Below are positions 22,984 to 30,228 of a stretch of 32,005 nt of DNA, one piece after another; positions within the stretch are counted from its first letter, which is position 1; every line of letters begins with the position of its first letter. Below the pieces are notes generated by a model. It was not told the DNA's origin. It did not search any database and was given only the letters and a program-made list of their open reading frames with translations. The position numbers and the translations under genes were made by a program. Origin of the DNA: a virus. The DNA lies in IMG/VR virus record IMGVR_UViG_3300009011_000042, positions 1-32,005 of that record; one strand, written 5' to 3'.

Positions 22984-24939
22984 ATGTCACAGACTGCTAT
23001 CACACTGGCTTTTGAGCAGTGGAAAGCAAGCCAGTCCGTCACTGGTGAGCCCGTTCTGCTGGATGAATTTGTTTTCGCCAGCGTACCGGGACTGGATGCC
23101 ACTAAGCCAATTGATCGAAATGAAACGCTGCCGCCAGATGCGCAAATTGTTCACCGTCAGGCTGTAAGCCGTAAGGGCGTTGTAAACGAAAATGCTGTGG
23201 TGCACTCCGTTGTGCTGGGTGCTGACGTGGGCGATTTTTCATTTAACTGGATCGGCCTGATTAACAAAGCAAGTAACACGCTGGCCATGATTGTGCACGC
23301 ACCATTACAGCAAAAGCTGAAATCGAAAGATGGCCAGCAGGGGAACGTTCTTACCCGTTCGTTTTTAATGGAGTTTAACGGCGCACAGACTGAAACAGGA
23401 ATCAACACGCCAGCGGAAACCTGGCAGATTGACTTCACTGCCCGCATGGCCGGGATGGATGAACGCCAGCGCCTGGAGAATATCGACATTTACGGCGCGG
23501 CGGCATTCTTCGGTGACGGCTATCTGGTTGGTAAAAATGGCGCGCAGTATTACGTAACTCCAGGTGTGGGGTACGTACGCGGGCTGCGTACACAGCTCAC
23601 GGTAAGCCAAAATATTATTGTGACAACGAAACCGGTAAAAATCTGGCTGGACGTAGCCTGGGCAGGGACGCTGACAGGCGCCTGGGCAGTGGATAGTAAA
23701 ATCACCGTCACCAATGAACTGGCCGATTATGTGCAGAATGGTGTGCAGCACTTCGTGTTTGCAGTAGCCAGCATTGATGCAAACGGCAATATCACAGATC
23801 TGCGCCCGAAAGGAACGCTAAATGATCAGTCCGCCAGTGATGCGCTAAAAAAGCATGAACAATCCCGAAATCACCCTGACGCAACAACGGCTGCCAAAGG
23901 CTTTACCCAATTAAGTAGCGCCACTGATAGCGATTCTGAGGCGCTAGCGGCAACGCCGAAAGCAGTAAAGGCGGCTAACGACAATGCAAATGGCCGCGTG
24001 CCGTCAGGGCGGAAGGTTAACGGGCGAGCGCTGACAGAAGATATCAATATCACTTCGCAGGACATTTTTAACGGTCAGGCCATGCTGATTGGGAATGCTG
24101 CCGATCTGAATAGCTTTACTACACCGGGATTATATTACCAGTCATCCAATGCGCAGGCGGAAGCTGGAACTAATTACCCCGAAAAGGTGGCCGGGTCGCT
24201 TGAAGTATACAAACATGCAGGTGTTACGCAGGTATACCGGATATATGCCGATTCACGCTCATTCATCCGCATTTATTATAATGGTACATGGACGCCATGG
24301 GCAAAACAGTATGACTCAGCCAATAAACCTACACCATCAGATATCGGTGCGGTGTCTGCGAATGGAGGTGATTATAACGCCACATTCAAGCTGGGAAGAG
24401 TTGAAACCTTGCCAACAGAATCAAATATGTCTGCTCTTTATAATGTGCGGGCTGGTGATGGCGGGGTTGTGTCAGGTGTTGAATTTAACTGGTACGGTCA
24501 AAAATTCGCAGTCGGCATTACCCGCGACGGAAGCACCGGCACAAACGGTTTAGTATTTCAACACAACGGATATACGCGCCTGAGAATAGATAAGGATGGT
24601 AATTTAATATCTACCGGTGCAATTTCCGCAGGTGACAAAGTAGTAGCTGGCGCTGGCGTTTTCGATACTCCAGGTGTGCGGGTTTATTCTTCAAACAACC
24701 CCCCAAATTTAAGCGCTTATGCAACAACATCATGGACTATCGCTAACTTCCTGCAAGGGGGGCTTAGGCTGGCTTCGGCAGGAGTCGCCACAAACGGAAA
24801 TAATGATAACGAATTTGCGTATGCGCCTAACGGAACGGTAGTTACTGCTGTGCAACAAAGAACGAATTACACGGCGGTACAGTATCGTTCTCTTCAATAT
24901 AACATCGGCGGAAACTGGTACACAGCATGGGTGGCTTAA
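22984..24939 (+). CDS. H: Tail fibre protein (gpH-like)
   Basis: This 651-residue receptor-binding fibre has a conserved N-terminal tail-attachment domain (about 1-160; ITLAFEQWKASQSVTGEPVL and FNWIGLINKASNTLAMIVHA, phage tail-collar fibre type). A shaft follows with the fibre repeat KHEQSRNHPDATTAAKGFTQ near 290 and the segment ALTEDINITSQDIFNGQ. The C-terminal part (about 370-651) should carry host specificity and is less conserved. AGGGAG precedes the ATG. It is followed by its assembly chaperone. Confidence 0.92.
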   Translation: MSQTAITLAFEQWKASQSVTGEPVLLDEFVFASVPGLDATKPIDRNETLPPDAQIVHRQAVSRKGVVNENAVVHSVVLGADVGDFSFNWIGLINKASNTLAMIVHAPLQQKLKSKDGQQGNVLTRSFLMEFNGAQTETGINTPAETWQIDFTARMAGMDERQRLENIDIYGAAAFFGDGYLVGKNGAQYYVTPGVGYVRGLRTQLTVSQNIIVTTKPVKIWLDVAWAGTLTGAWAVDSKITVTNELADYVQNGVQHFVFAVASIDANGNITDLRPKGTLNDQSASDALKKHEQSRNHPDATTAAKGFTQLSSATDSDSEALAATPKAVKAANDNANGRVPSGRKVNGRALTEDINITSQDIFNGQAMLIGNAADLNSFTTPGLYYQSSNAQAEAGTNYPEKVAGSLEVYKHAGVTQVYRIYADSRSFIRIYYNGTWTPWAKQYDSANKPTPSDIGAVSANGGDYNATFKLGRVETLPTESNMSALYNVRAGDGGVVSGVEFNWYGQKFAVGITRDGSTGTNGLVFQHNGYTRLRIDKDGNLISTGAISAGDKVVAGAGVFDTPGVRVYSSNNPPNLSAYATTSWTIANFLQGGLRLASAGVATNGNNDNEFAYAPNGTVVTAVQQRTNYTAVQYRSLQYNIGGNWYTAWVA

Positions 24940-25547
24940 TGACAATGCAGTCTGGAGTGTTTAAAAAATATGATCCATTAGATACGTGGGGAAAATACAC
25001 CCCGGCGAAGGTAGCTAAACTATCGCCGGAGGAGCTTGAATTATATTACGTTGCAAAATCTCCAGAGGTGAATATCGTTTTCCTGAAAGATGACAACGGC
25101 AATGACTGGTATCTGTGGCTTAAGACGCTTTCGCAGGAAACGCTAAAAATATCATTTAACCCTGACACGAAAGAAATTATCCATTTCTCTTATGATGCAA
25201 GCGCGATATTCCCGATTAATCAGGTTGTCGTTGAAGTCGCGCCGGAGAATGTACCGGATGAATTTACCTCAGCGGGCGAGAAAGCATTAGGTGGCGCATT
25301 TCTTTTTGATGGTGGAAAGATTATTGCCGCGCCAGTCGATTATGCAGCTGAAGCGCAAAGCAGAAAACAGGAGCTACTGAACCAGGCTAATAACGTGATT
25401 GCCACGCTTCAGGATGCGGTTGAACTTGATATGGCCACTGTAGAAGAGGCTGACCATCTTACGCAGTGGAGAAAATATCGTGTCTTATTGAGTCGGGTTG
25501 ATGTTACTGCCCCTGTCTGGCCGGAGGTTCCGGGAAATGTGGCGTGA
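24939..25547 (+). CDS. Tail fibre assembly protein
   Basis: Fibre chaperone of the caudo_TAP type, 202 residues. The C-terminal third (SRKQELLNQANNVIATLQDA, LTQWRKYRVLLSRVDV) is the conserved part. I chose the ATG at 24939, which overlaps the fibre stop (TAATG). An in-frame ATG at 24927 inside the fibre gene is also possible but less likely. It should pair with the C-terminus of the fibre next to it. Confidence 0.88.
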   Translation: MTMQSGVFKKYDPLDTWGKYTPAKVAKLSPEELELYYVAKSPEVNIVFLKDDNGNDWYLWLKTLSQETLKISFNPDTKEIIHFSYDASAIFPINQVVVEVAPENVPDEFTSAGEKALGGAFLFDGGKIIAAPVDYAAEAQSRKQELLNQANNVIATLQDAVELDMATVEEADHLTQWRKYRVLLSRVDVTAPVWPEVPGNVA

Positions 25548-26262
25548 GGCTCGGATTGCATTCAGCGATTCTGTTGCGGCTTTGAATTGTTCCGTTATCC
25601 CTGCTCACCCGTGGATTTACGGGCTGGGGCAGCAGACGGATAACGGCGCTTATCTCAGCCCGGTTAATGCAATCACGTATCTGGCTGAAAAACTGGCCGG
25701 AACGGGCGGAGAGGCTGATCTGGTGATCATTATGGTTTCTGGCCAGACGCATGAAAATTTCATGAAAAGCCTGAATAGCCTTGTTGAAGTATTCCCCAGT
25801 CCGGTATTCACCCAGGTGCGGAGGCTGGCACAGTCCGCCGCGCAGCTGGCAGCTGAGAAGATGCAAATACCGGCAAAATACAGTCAGAGTATGCCAGCGG
25901 CGATCCCGCTTTCTGTGCCTACAAGCCGCACTGCTCTGGCGGCCGCAGCGGTGAAGAAAGCCCAGCAGGAGGCCGCAGCCGTCGCTGATTTGACGGGCGT
26001 AAAAAAGCTGATGGGGGATTTTAAACAGCAGCGCGAAAGCCTGATTTCTGGCATTGCCAGCGGGTTGGCGGAATTACAGGGCAAAAGCGCCAGGGCATGG
26101 GTATTTACCGCCAGCGGCGATCTGCCGTCCACGCTTCTGGAGCTGGTAAAAGGGATACCGCTTCAGTCCTCCGTGTATACCGCAGCGATGTTGCTGGTTG
26201 GCGACAATCTCGACGGCATAAAAGGAATGATACATGACATCGAACCCGACACTGGCGCTTAA
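25537..26262 (+). CDS. HP1-type late tail/baseplate protein
   Basis: A 241-residue protein with no named fold that I recognise. It is the first of three genes after the fibre genes, an arrangement I associate with HP1-like phages. The N-terminal half contains NAITYLAEKLAGTGGEADLVIIMVSGQTHENF. The centre is alanine-rich and helical (AALAAAAVKKAQQEAAAVADL in outline). GGAGG precedes the ATG at 25537. It overlaps both neighbours and belongs to the late operon. By position and its hydrophobic helices it is probably a baseplate or hub accessory. Confidence 0.72.
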   Translation: MWREARIAFSDSVAALNCSVIPAHPWIYGLGQQTDNGAYLSPVNAITYLAEKLAGTGGEADLVIIMVSGQTHENFMKSLNSLVEVFPSPVFTQVRRLAQSAAQLAAEKMQIPAKYSQSMPAAIPLSVPTSRTALAAAAVKKAQQEAAAVADLTGVKKLMGDFKQQRESLISGIASGLAELQGKSARAWVFTASGDLPSTLLELVKGIPLQSSVYTAAMLLVGDNLDGIKGMIHDIEPDTGA

Positions 26263-26782
26263 CGGCGAAGCCATCCTGCTGAAGAACATGCGCGTTACGG
26301 TTTCCCAGCAATTCCAGGATAAAGACCAGTCCGGCCAGACAAGTGCCACGACAAAATCAGAGCAGGGCATAAAAGGCAAAGAGCTGCGCGTTTCAGGGGA
26401 AATCCCGTATAGAAATCCGGAGATCCTGCGTCGTATCTTTGAGCTGGGCAGCGCGACGGATGCCAGCGGCCAGCGCCAGAAATACCGCGTAGCGCATGAG
26501 GCGGCGCGGGCTGTTAATTTTCGTGAGGCGACGTTTACCGGAACCCTGGACGCGCCGCCGCAGGACGGGCGCATGTCCTGGCTGGTTACGTTCACGCTGA
26601 CCGAACATATCAGCGTGCAGGAAAAACGTGAGGCCAGGGCAAGCGGCAAAACCAAAGCCGTGAAACAAACGGCGGGAAGTGGCAGCGGCCAGAACGGAAG
26701 CCAGGCAGCTGGCGAGGATGAAGAAAAACTGACGTGGTTTGAACGCAAGGTACTCAAGCCCGTAAATGATGCACTGGGATAA
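26234..26782 (+). CDS. HP1-type baseplate protein before the hub-spike
   Basis: 182 residues. The body is beta-rich (NGEAILLKNMRVTVSQQF, GKELRVSGEIPYRNPEI, MSWLVTFTLTEH). The C-terminal region is low-complexity and Ser/Gly/Lys-rich (about 128-155). The start overlaps the previous gene by 29 bp with AAGGAA upstream. It lies directly before the hub-spike gene, so it may link hub and tube, as gp43/gp44-type proteins do in Mu. The function is inferred from order. Confidence 0.7.
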   Translation: MTSNPTLALNGEAILLKNMRVTVSQQFQDKDQSGQTSATTKSEQGIKGKELRVSGEIPYRNPEILRRIFELGSATDASGQRQKYRVAHEAARAVNFREATFTGTLDAPPQDGRMSWLVTFTLTEHISVQEKREARASGKTKAVKQTAGSGSGQNGSQAAGEDEEKLTWFERKVLKPVNDALG

Positions 26783-26784
26783 AA

Positions 26785-28461
26785 ATGAAGCCGATTAAAC
26801 GCCTGTACCTTTCAACGGATGAGATCCACCTGGCTGATGCCAGCCTGGTGCTGGAGCTGAATAGCTGCGGCCGGGGGTTTATTACTGCCGGGACAACGCA
26901 GGACTATACGGGCAAACTGGTGCGTCTCGATGTGGGTTATACCGATCTGGTTTTGCGCTGGTTCACCGGGTATGTGGAGCGCTCGCAACCTGCTGAAAAT
27001 GGTTTCCAGCGGTTGTTTGTTCGTGAGCTGGTCGGCGTTTTTGAACGTCTGTGGCCATGCTCATTCCAGCATCCTACGCTGCGCGATGTAGCCAGCTGGT
27101 TGACGGAGCATAGCGGGCTGACAATCAGTGTACCGGATGCAGAGTATTCAGACCGTCCGATCCCACATTTCACCCATAGCGGTACGGGTTATCAGTTGCT
27201 GGATAATCTGGGTAAAGCTTTTAGCGTTACGGATTACGTCTGGTACCAGCTGCCGGACGGCGGGGTGTATATAGGCGGCGCGGAAAAAGCCCTGTTTGCT
27301 GATCGCCCGATTGAGATCCCCAATGAATTTAACCAGGGGGCGGCTGGCGGGAACTCCATGACGCTTCCCCTGGTGCAGAGCCTGCGCCCCGGGGTGGATC
27401 TGAACGGGGAGAGGGTGACAAAAGTCCACCTGCAAAATGACACGATGGCCGTAACCTGGACGCCTCGCAACCGTGCCACGGGTCAGGCACTCCAGAAAAC
27501 GCCCGTGCAGCGCCAGATTGAAAGCCATTATCCGGAACTGGCATCCGGGATGCACTTACCTAAATTTGCCCGCGTCATGAATCCCGTTGAAGCGGTGAAA
27601 AGCGGTAAATTCTCCGATCCGTTCCGTCCTCGTTATGCGGTTGATGTGCAGCTGTTAGACGCGGACGGCAACCCGGATAAAGACACGCCTGTTTACTCAG
27701 CTGTGCCTCTGCCGGTTCCTATGGCGGGTAACGATTCCGGGATGTTTCAGTTTCCCCCTGAAGGGACGCTGGTTGAAATTGCCTTTACTGGCGGAAGGCC
27801 GGATAAGCCCTTTGTGCGGCAGACCGTGCCGGAGGGAACCAGCTTACCGGATATCCAGCCAGGCGAGCAGCTGCAACAGCAGCGTGCGGAAGTGTCGCAG
27901 CGCGTCACCCAGGCGGGCGACTGGGTGAGGCAGACAGACCAGACGATCAGTGAAATATCTATGGCGCGGATGGTTAAGGCCGATACGGAACAGCGGGAGC
28001 TGGTGAGCCGGGAAACTACCATTAAGGCCACGGATAAAGTTACGGTGCTGGGCACGTCCACACTGATGGCCGGAGCCATTCAGCAGGTATGCACGGGTGA
28101 TTACAGCCAGGCAGTGAATAACCGCGTTGCGAGTATCGGCGGCGATGATGAAACGGACATAGCCGGGAGCCAGACAGTCACCACGGGTAAAGACCTGATT
28201 GAGAAAATTGGGCTGATACGTAAAAGCGTGGCGGCCGTTCAGCAGCAGATTATTGCCCCGGTAGTGTGGATTGGCTCTGGCACCATCAACGTGGCGCAGC
28301 TGATGCTGGACACGCTGGACGTGGTAAAAGAGCTGGCAGAGCAAACGGCAGACCACACGCACAGCAATACGGGAGCACCAACCAACGCGGGAGCCATCCG
28401 GAGCACCGGAGCGAAAGCGGACACGCTGAACGGCAAATACTCCCCGGTGATTGGCAAATAA
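26785..28461 (+). CDS. Fused baseplate hub and spike (gpD-gpV like, VgrG type)
   Basis: 558 residues that appear to join two P2 proteins. About 1-230 resembles the gpD/VgrG hub (VGVFERLWPCSFQHPTLRDV and GTGYQLLDNLGKAFSVTDYVWYQ in outline). About 255-360 is an OB-fold of gpV/gp45 type (KSGKFSDPFRPRYAVDVQLLD, MFQFPPEGTLVEIAF). The rest is repetitive and fits a beta-helix spike. Near the C-terminus, DHTHSNTG gives the H-x-H motif that binds iron at spike tips. It is the last gene of the late operon and is followed by a strong terminator. Confidence 0.85.
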   Translation: MKPIKRLYLSTDEIHLADASLVLELNSCGRGFITAGTTQDYTGKLVRLDVGYTDLVLRWFTGYVERSQPAENGFQRLFVRELVGVFERLWPCSFQHPTLRDVASWLTEHSGLTISVPDAEYSDRPIPHFTHSGTGYQLLDNLGKAFSVTDYVWYQLPDGGVYIGGAEKALFADRPIEIPNEFNQGAAGGNSMTLPLVQSLRPGVDLNGERVTKVHLQNDTMAVTWTPRNRATGQALQKTPVQRQIESHYPELASGMHLPKFARVMNPVEAVKSGKFSDPFRPRYAVDVQLLDADGNPDKDTPVYSAVPLPVPMAGNDSGMFQFPPEGTLVEIAFTGGRPDKPFVRQTVPEGTSLPDIQPGEQLQQQRAEVSQRVTQAGDWVRQTDQTISEISMARMVKADTEQRELVSRETTIKATDKVTVLGTSTLMAGAIQQVCTGDYSQAVNNRVASIGGDDETDIAGSQTVTTGKDLIEKIGLIRKSVAAVQQQIIAPVVWIGSGTINVAQLMLDTLDVVKELAEQTADHTHSNTGAPTNAGAIRSTGAKADTLNGKYSPVIGK

Positions 28462-28478
28462 GCCGTTTAAGACCTGAG

Positions 28479-28499
28479 CCCGCGCAAGCGGGTTTTTTT
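28479..28499 (+). terminator. Late operon terminator
   Basis: CCCGC-GCAA-GCGGG (28479-28492) followed by seven T residues is a strong intrinsic terminator, 17 bp after the last late gene. Confidence 0.9.
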
Positions 28500-28500
28500 A

Positions 28501-29074
28501 TGCCCTTCATCCCCTGCGGGGTGTCTCTTCTCTATCCTCACAAACAGACTTTGCCACGCGCAATCAGTAGCGCTCTGGCGTGTTCCAGCCTTTCAGGCAG
28601 TCAGCGTCACCCTTAAAGCAGATCGTACCCTCAGCAGGGCGCTGGCGCGTCACAGCACGGCAAAAAAAATCTTTCGCAGACAAAAATCGCACTACACCGC
28701 ACCCGCCTGCGGTTTTTGGATCATAAAAATTTTTCAGTTTTATTTTTCTTCAAACCTGACCGCCAGACCGCGCCAGTGCTGACGGCTTTGAGGAAAATCA
28801 GAACTGAAAAGATTGAAAAGATTTTCAGTATTTTCCAGTTTTAAGGATCAAACTAAAATCTTTGAAATAACCTAACCAGCAGAAATATAAAGATATTTTT
28901 GTTTTTTTTGGCCACCTTTGGTGTTATGCACATCATGTATTAATAATTCATGTCTGACTTCTTTGAGGTAGTACTGGTGCGGGTTTGTGCACGAGTACTG
29001 CTCCTACCAAAGATGAAATAAAATGGAATGAAGCAAGTAATTAAACAAAGGGACGTCTAAACTCTAGCTCCTCG
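28501..29074. other. Non-coding stretch, candidate cos region
   Basis: No convincing gene is visible. It contains CCCCTGCGGGG (28511-28521), a second terminator-like hairpin CCGCA-N6-TGCGG with TTTTT (28697-28717), TTTTCAGT repeats (28731-28738 and 28822-28829) with an inverted copy ACTGAAAA (28803-28810), and a long imperfect dyad (28961-29012). In HP1, as I remember it, cos lies between the last late gene and attP, which is this place. The cohesive end itself cannot be identified by eye. Confidence 0.45.
28961..29012. repeat. Long imperfect inverted repeat
   Basis: AGTACT-G-GTGC (28970-28980) pairs with GCAC-G-AGTACT (28989-28999) with one mismatch across an 8-nt loop. The outer flanks CTTTG (28961-28965) and CAAAG (29008-29012) also pair. 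It lies downstream of the leftward cargo gene. No T-run follows on either strand, so it is not a clear terminator. Confidence 0.55.
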
Positions 29075-29965
29075 TCACCCGCGTCTTTTTCTAACCACTT
29101 CTTCCTTATAATTTCCTAAAATGTAACCCCTAATTTCCGAACCTAATTTTTCGCAAACAAATGGGTAGTGAGGATCGGAAAAGTAAAATTGTATATTGCA
29201 ATTGTCAATGAAATCACCTTCCTCATAAAACTCATGCTTTATGACTGGCATGTAATTGTATCTATTCCGATAAATGCCCTGAACGATATTAAATACATGA
29301 ATATCTTCGTAGGTTTTATTGCTGAATTTTTTCAAAAGCATTTTCAAGTCGTTAGAATCTAAAGAAAAGACTTCATCGACTTCCTTCCTGTGCTTTTCGT
29401 CAAATAGTTGAATTATAGCATCTTTATATAATGAATTGATTGTGCAATAAGTATGTTTTTTATCTATTCTATGCTGTGGTAGTATTATTTTGTTTTCAAG
29501 TAATCCCAGAAGTGCATTATTGTGTGATTCCCCGACAGTTGTACCTGACTCAATGGTACAATCATCATCCTTTAATTTTAGTAGTATTTCTTTAGCATCC
29601 GGTGAGTAATCGTTGAAACTTTTCTTAAATAGCTCTACTTTTCGAAGTTCATTTGCCTTTCTAGCTTCTTCTTCTTTTTTTGTTTCACGTTGTTTATTTA
29701 TTGAGTCGATTTTCCTTGTTACAAATTTTATTGCCAAATCGAATGTGTTAAACAGAGTGGCAGATAATAAAGCACCTAATGAGAATCCTATTACAGTTAT
29801 TAATGTTAATGATAATTCATTTGGCAACTTGAAAGGGTTGAGTTTTGGCTCGATAAATACCCAGCAACAAATTATCGAACCAGCGATCATAAGTAGCCTT
29901 AAAGATGACCTAAAGGTTACAAGGTTAGTTAAGTGCGACAATACCGTCGCAATAGGATCAGCCAT
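29075..29965 (-). CDS. SieB-like membrane protein (candidate superinfection exclusion)
   Basis: 296 residues. Two N-terminal membrane helices (about 22-40 and 51-75) are followed by a charged helical linker (RETKKEEEARKANELRK) and a cytoplasmic domain. FNDYSPDAKEILLKLKDD and NNALLGLLENKIILP resemble the pattern of the SieB superinfection exclusion family. SieB proteins of lambda and P22 abort infection by other phages. The gene has a strong ribosome site (GGAGG) and is monocistronic and AT-rich, as expected for a moron gene. The family call rests on layout and a weak motif match; an unrelated two-helix protein is possible. Confidence 0.75.
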   Translation of the reverse strand: MADPIATVLSHLTNLVTFRSSLRLLMIAGSIICCWVFIEPKLNPFKLPNELSLTLITVIGFSLGALLSATLFNTFDLAIKFVTRKIDSINKQRETKKEEEARKANELRKVELFKKSFNDYSPDAKEILLKLKDDDCTIESGTTVGESHNNALLGLLENKIILPQHRIDKKHTYCTINSLYKDAIIQLFDEKHRKEVDEVFSLDSNDLKMLLKKFSNKTYEDIHVFNIVQGIYRNRYNYMPVIKHEFYEEGDFIDNCNIQFYFSDPHYPFVCEKLGSEIRGYILGNYKEEVVRKRRG

Positions 29966-29980
29966 TCTTGCCTCCTTGGT

Positions 29981-30086
29981 TTCATGAACTGTAACAGTTT
30001 ACATCAGTCATCATACGGAAGGGAGATGCAAACCACGTTAATTACTACAGCAAAGTGAGTCTCATACGACACTTTTGCGACATTCA
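29981..30086 (+). repeat. Duplicate phage right-end sequence (copy A)
   Basis: It begins TTCATGAACTG and ends with CGACACTTTTGCGACATT (30067-30084). The same two blocks, and a recognisable TTACT-N4-5-AAGTGA-N-TCT between them, recur in order at 31716-31793. Copy A is longer by about 26 bases. It lies just before the tRNA fragment as copy B lies before attR. It also contains AACTGTAACAGTT (29987-29999), a perfect odd palindrome upstream of the SieB-like gene that may be its operator. Confidence 0.55.
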
Positions 30087-30097
30087 TACTATTAGTG

Positions 30098-30121
30098 AAA
30101 AAAAACCACTCGATTGAGTGG
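30098..30121 (-). terminator. Terminator of the PIN gene and tRNA fragment
   Basis: On the minus strand CCACTC-AATC-GAGTGG is followed by eight T residues, a very strong intrinsic terminator. It lies downstream of the PIN-domain gene and the tRNA-like fragment, and before the promoter of the SieB-like gene. Confidence 0.92.
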
Positions 30122-30153
30122 CTTAATTATATGATTTTAAATCTAAAACTCAA

Positions 30154-30194
30154 TAGCCCAGCTGGGCTTGAACCAGCGACCAAGCGATTATGAG
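30154..30194 (-). tRNA. tRNA-Ile(CAT) 3' fragment (pseudo; relic att site)
   Basis: Read on the minus strand, the fragment starts with the anticodon loop CTCATAA (30188-30194, anticodon CAT). It matches E. coli ileX-type tRNA-Ile2, as I remember it, for 28 consecutive bases, through the variable loop and T-arm (GGTTCAAG), then diverges slightly in the T-stem and acceptor. No D-arm, 5' anticodon stem strand or 5' acceptor strand is present upstream, so it is not a complete tRNA. The 3' end forms AGCCCAGCTGGGCT (30155-30168), a palindrome. Integrases of this class often use the anticodon loop, and their phages carry exactly this 3' part. Confidence 0.75.
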
Positions 30195-30228
30195 TAGAAC
30201 ATTTTCTTTACCTACTCACAATGATTTA

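Noticed and set aside
25498-25536. Earlier start for the gene at 25537
   Set aside because: The ATG at 25537 has GGAGG upstream, and the earlier start lies deep inside the fibre assembly gene without one.
29987-30007. LexA box upstream of the SieB-like gene
   Set aside because: CTGT-N8-ACAT is present instead of CTGT-N8-ACAG, and the outer bases do not match.
346-30084. 18-bp repeat (346-363 and 30067-30084) taken as the att core itself
   Set aside because: A third copy lies at 31776-31793, one copy is inside int, and only the 11-bp repeat lies at both host junctions. Arm-type sites explain the pattern better.
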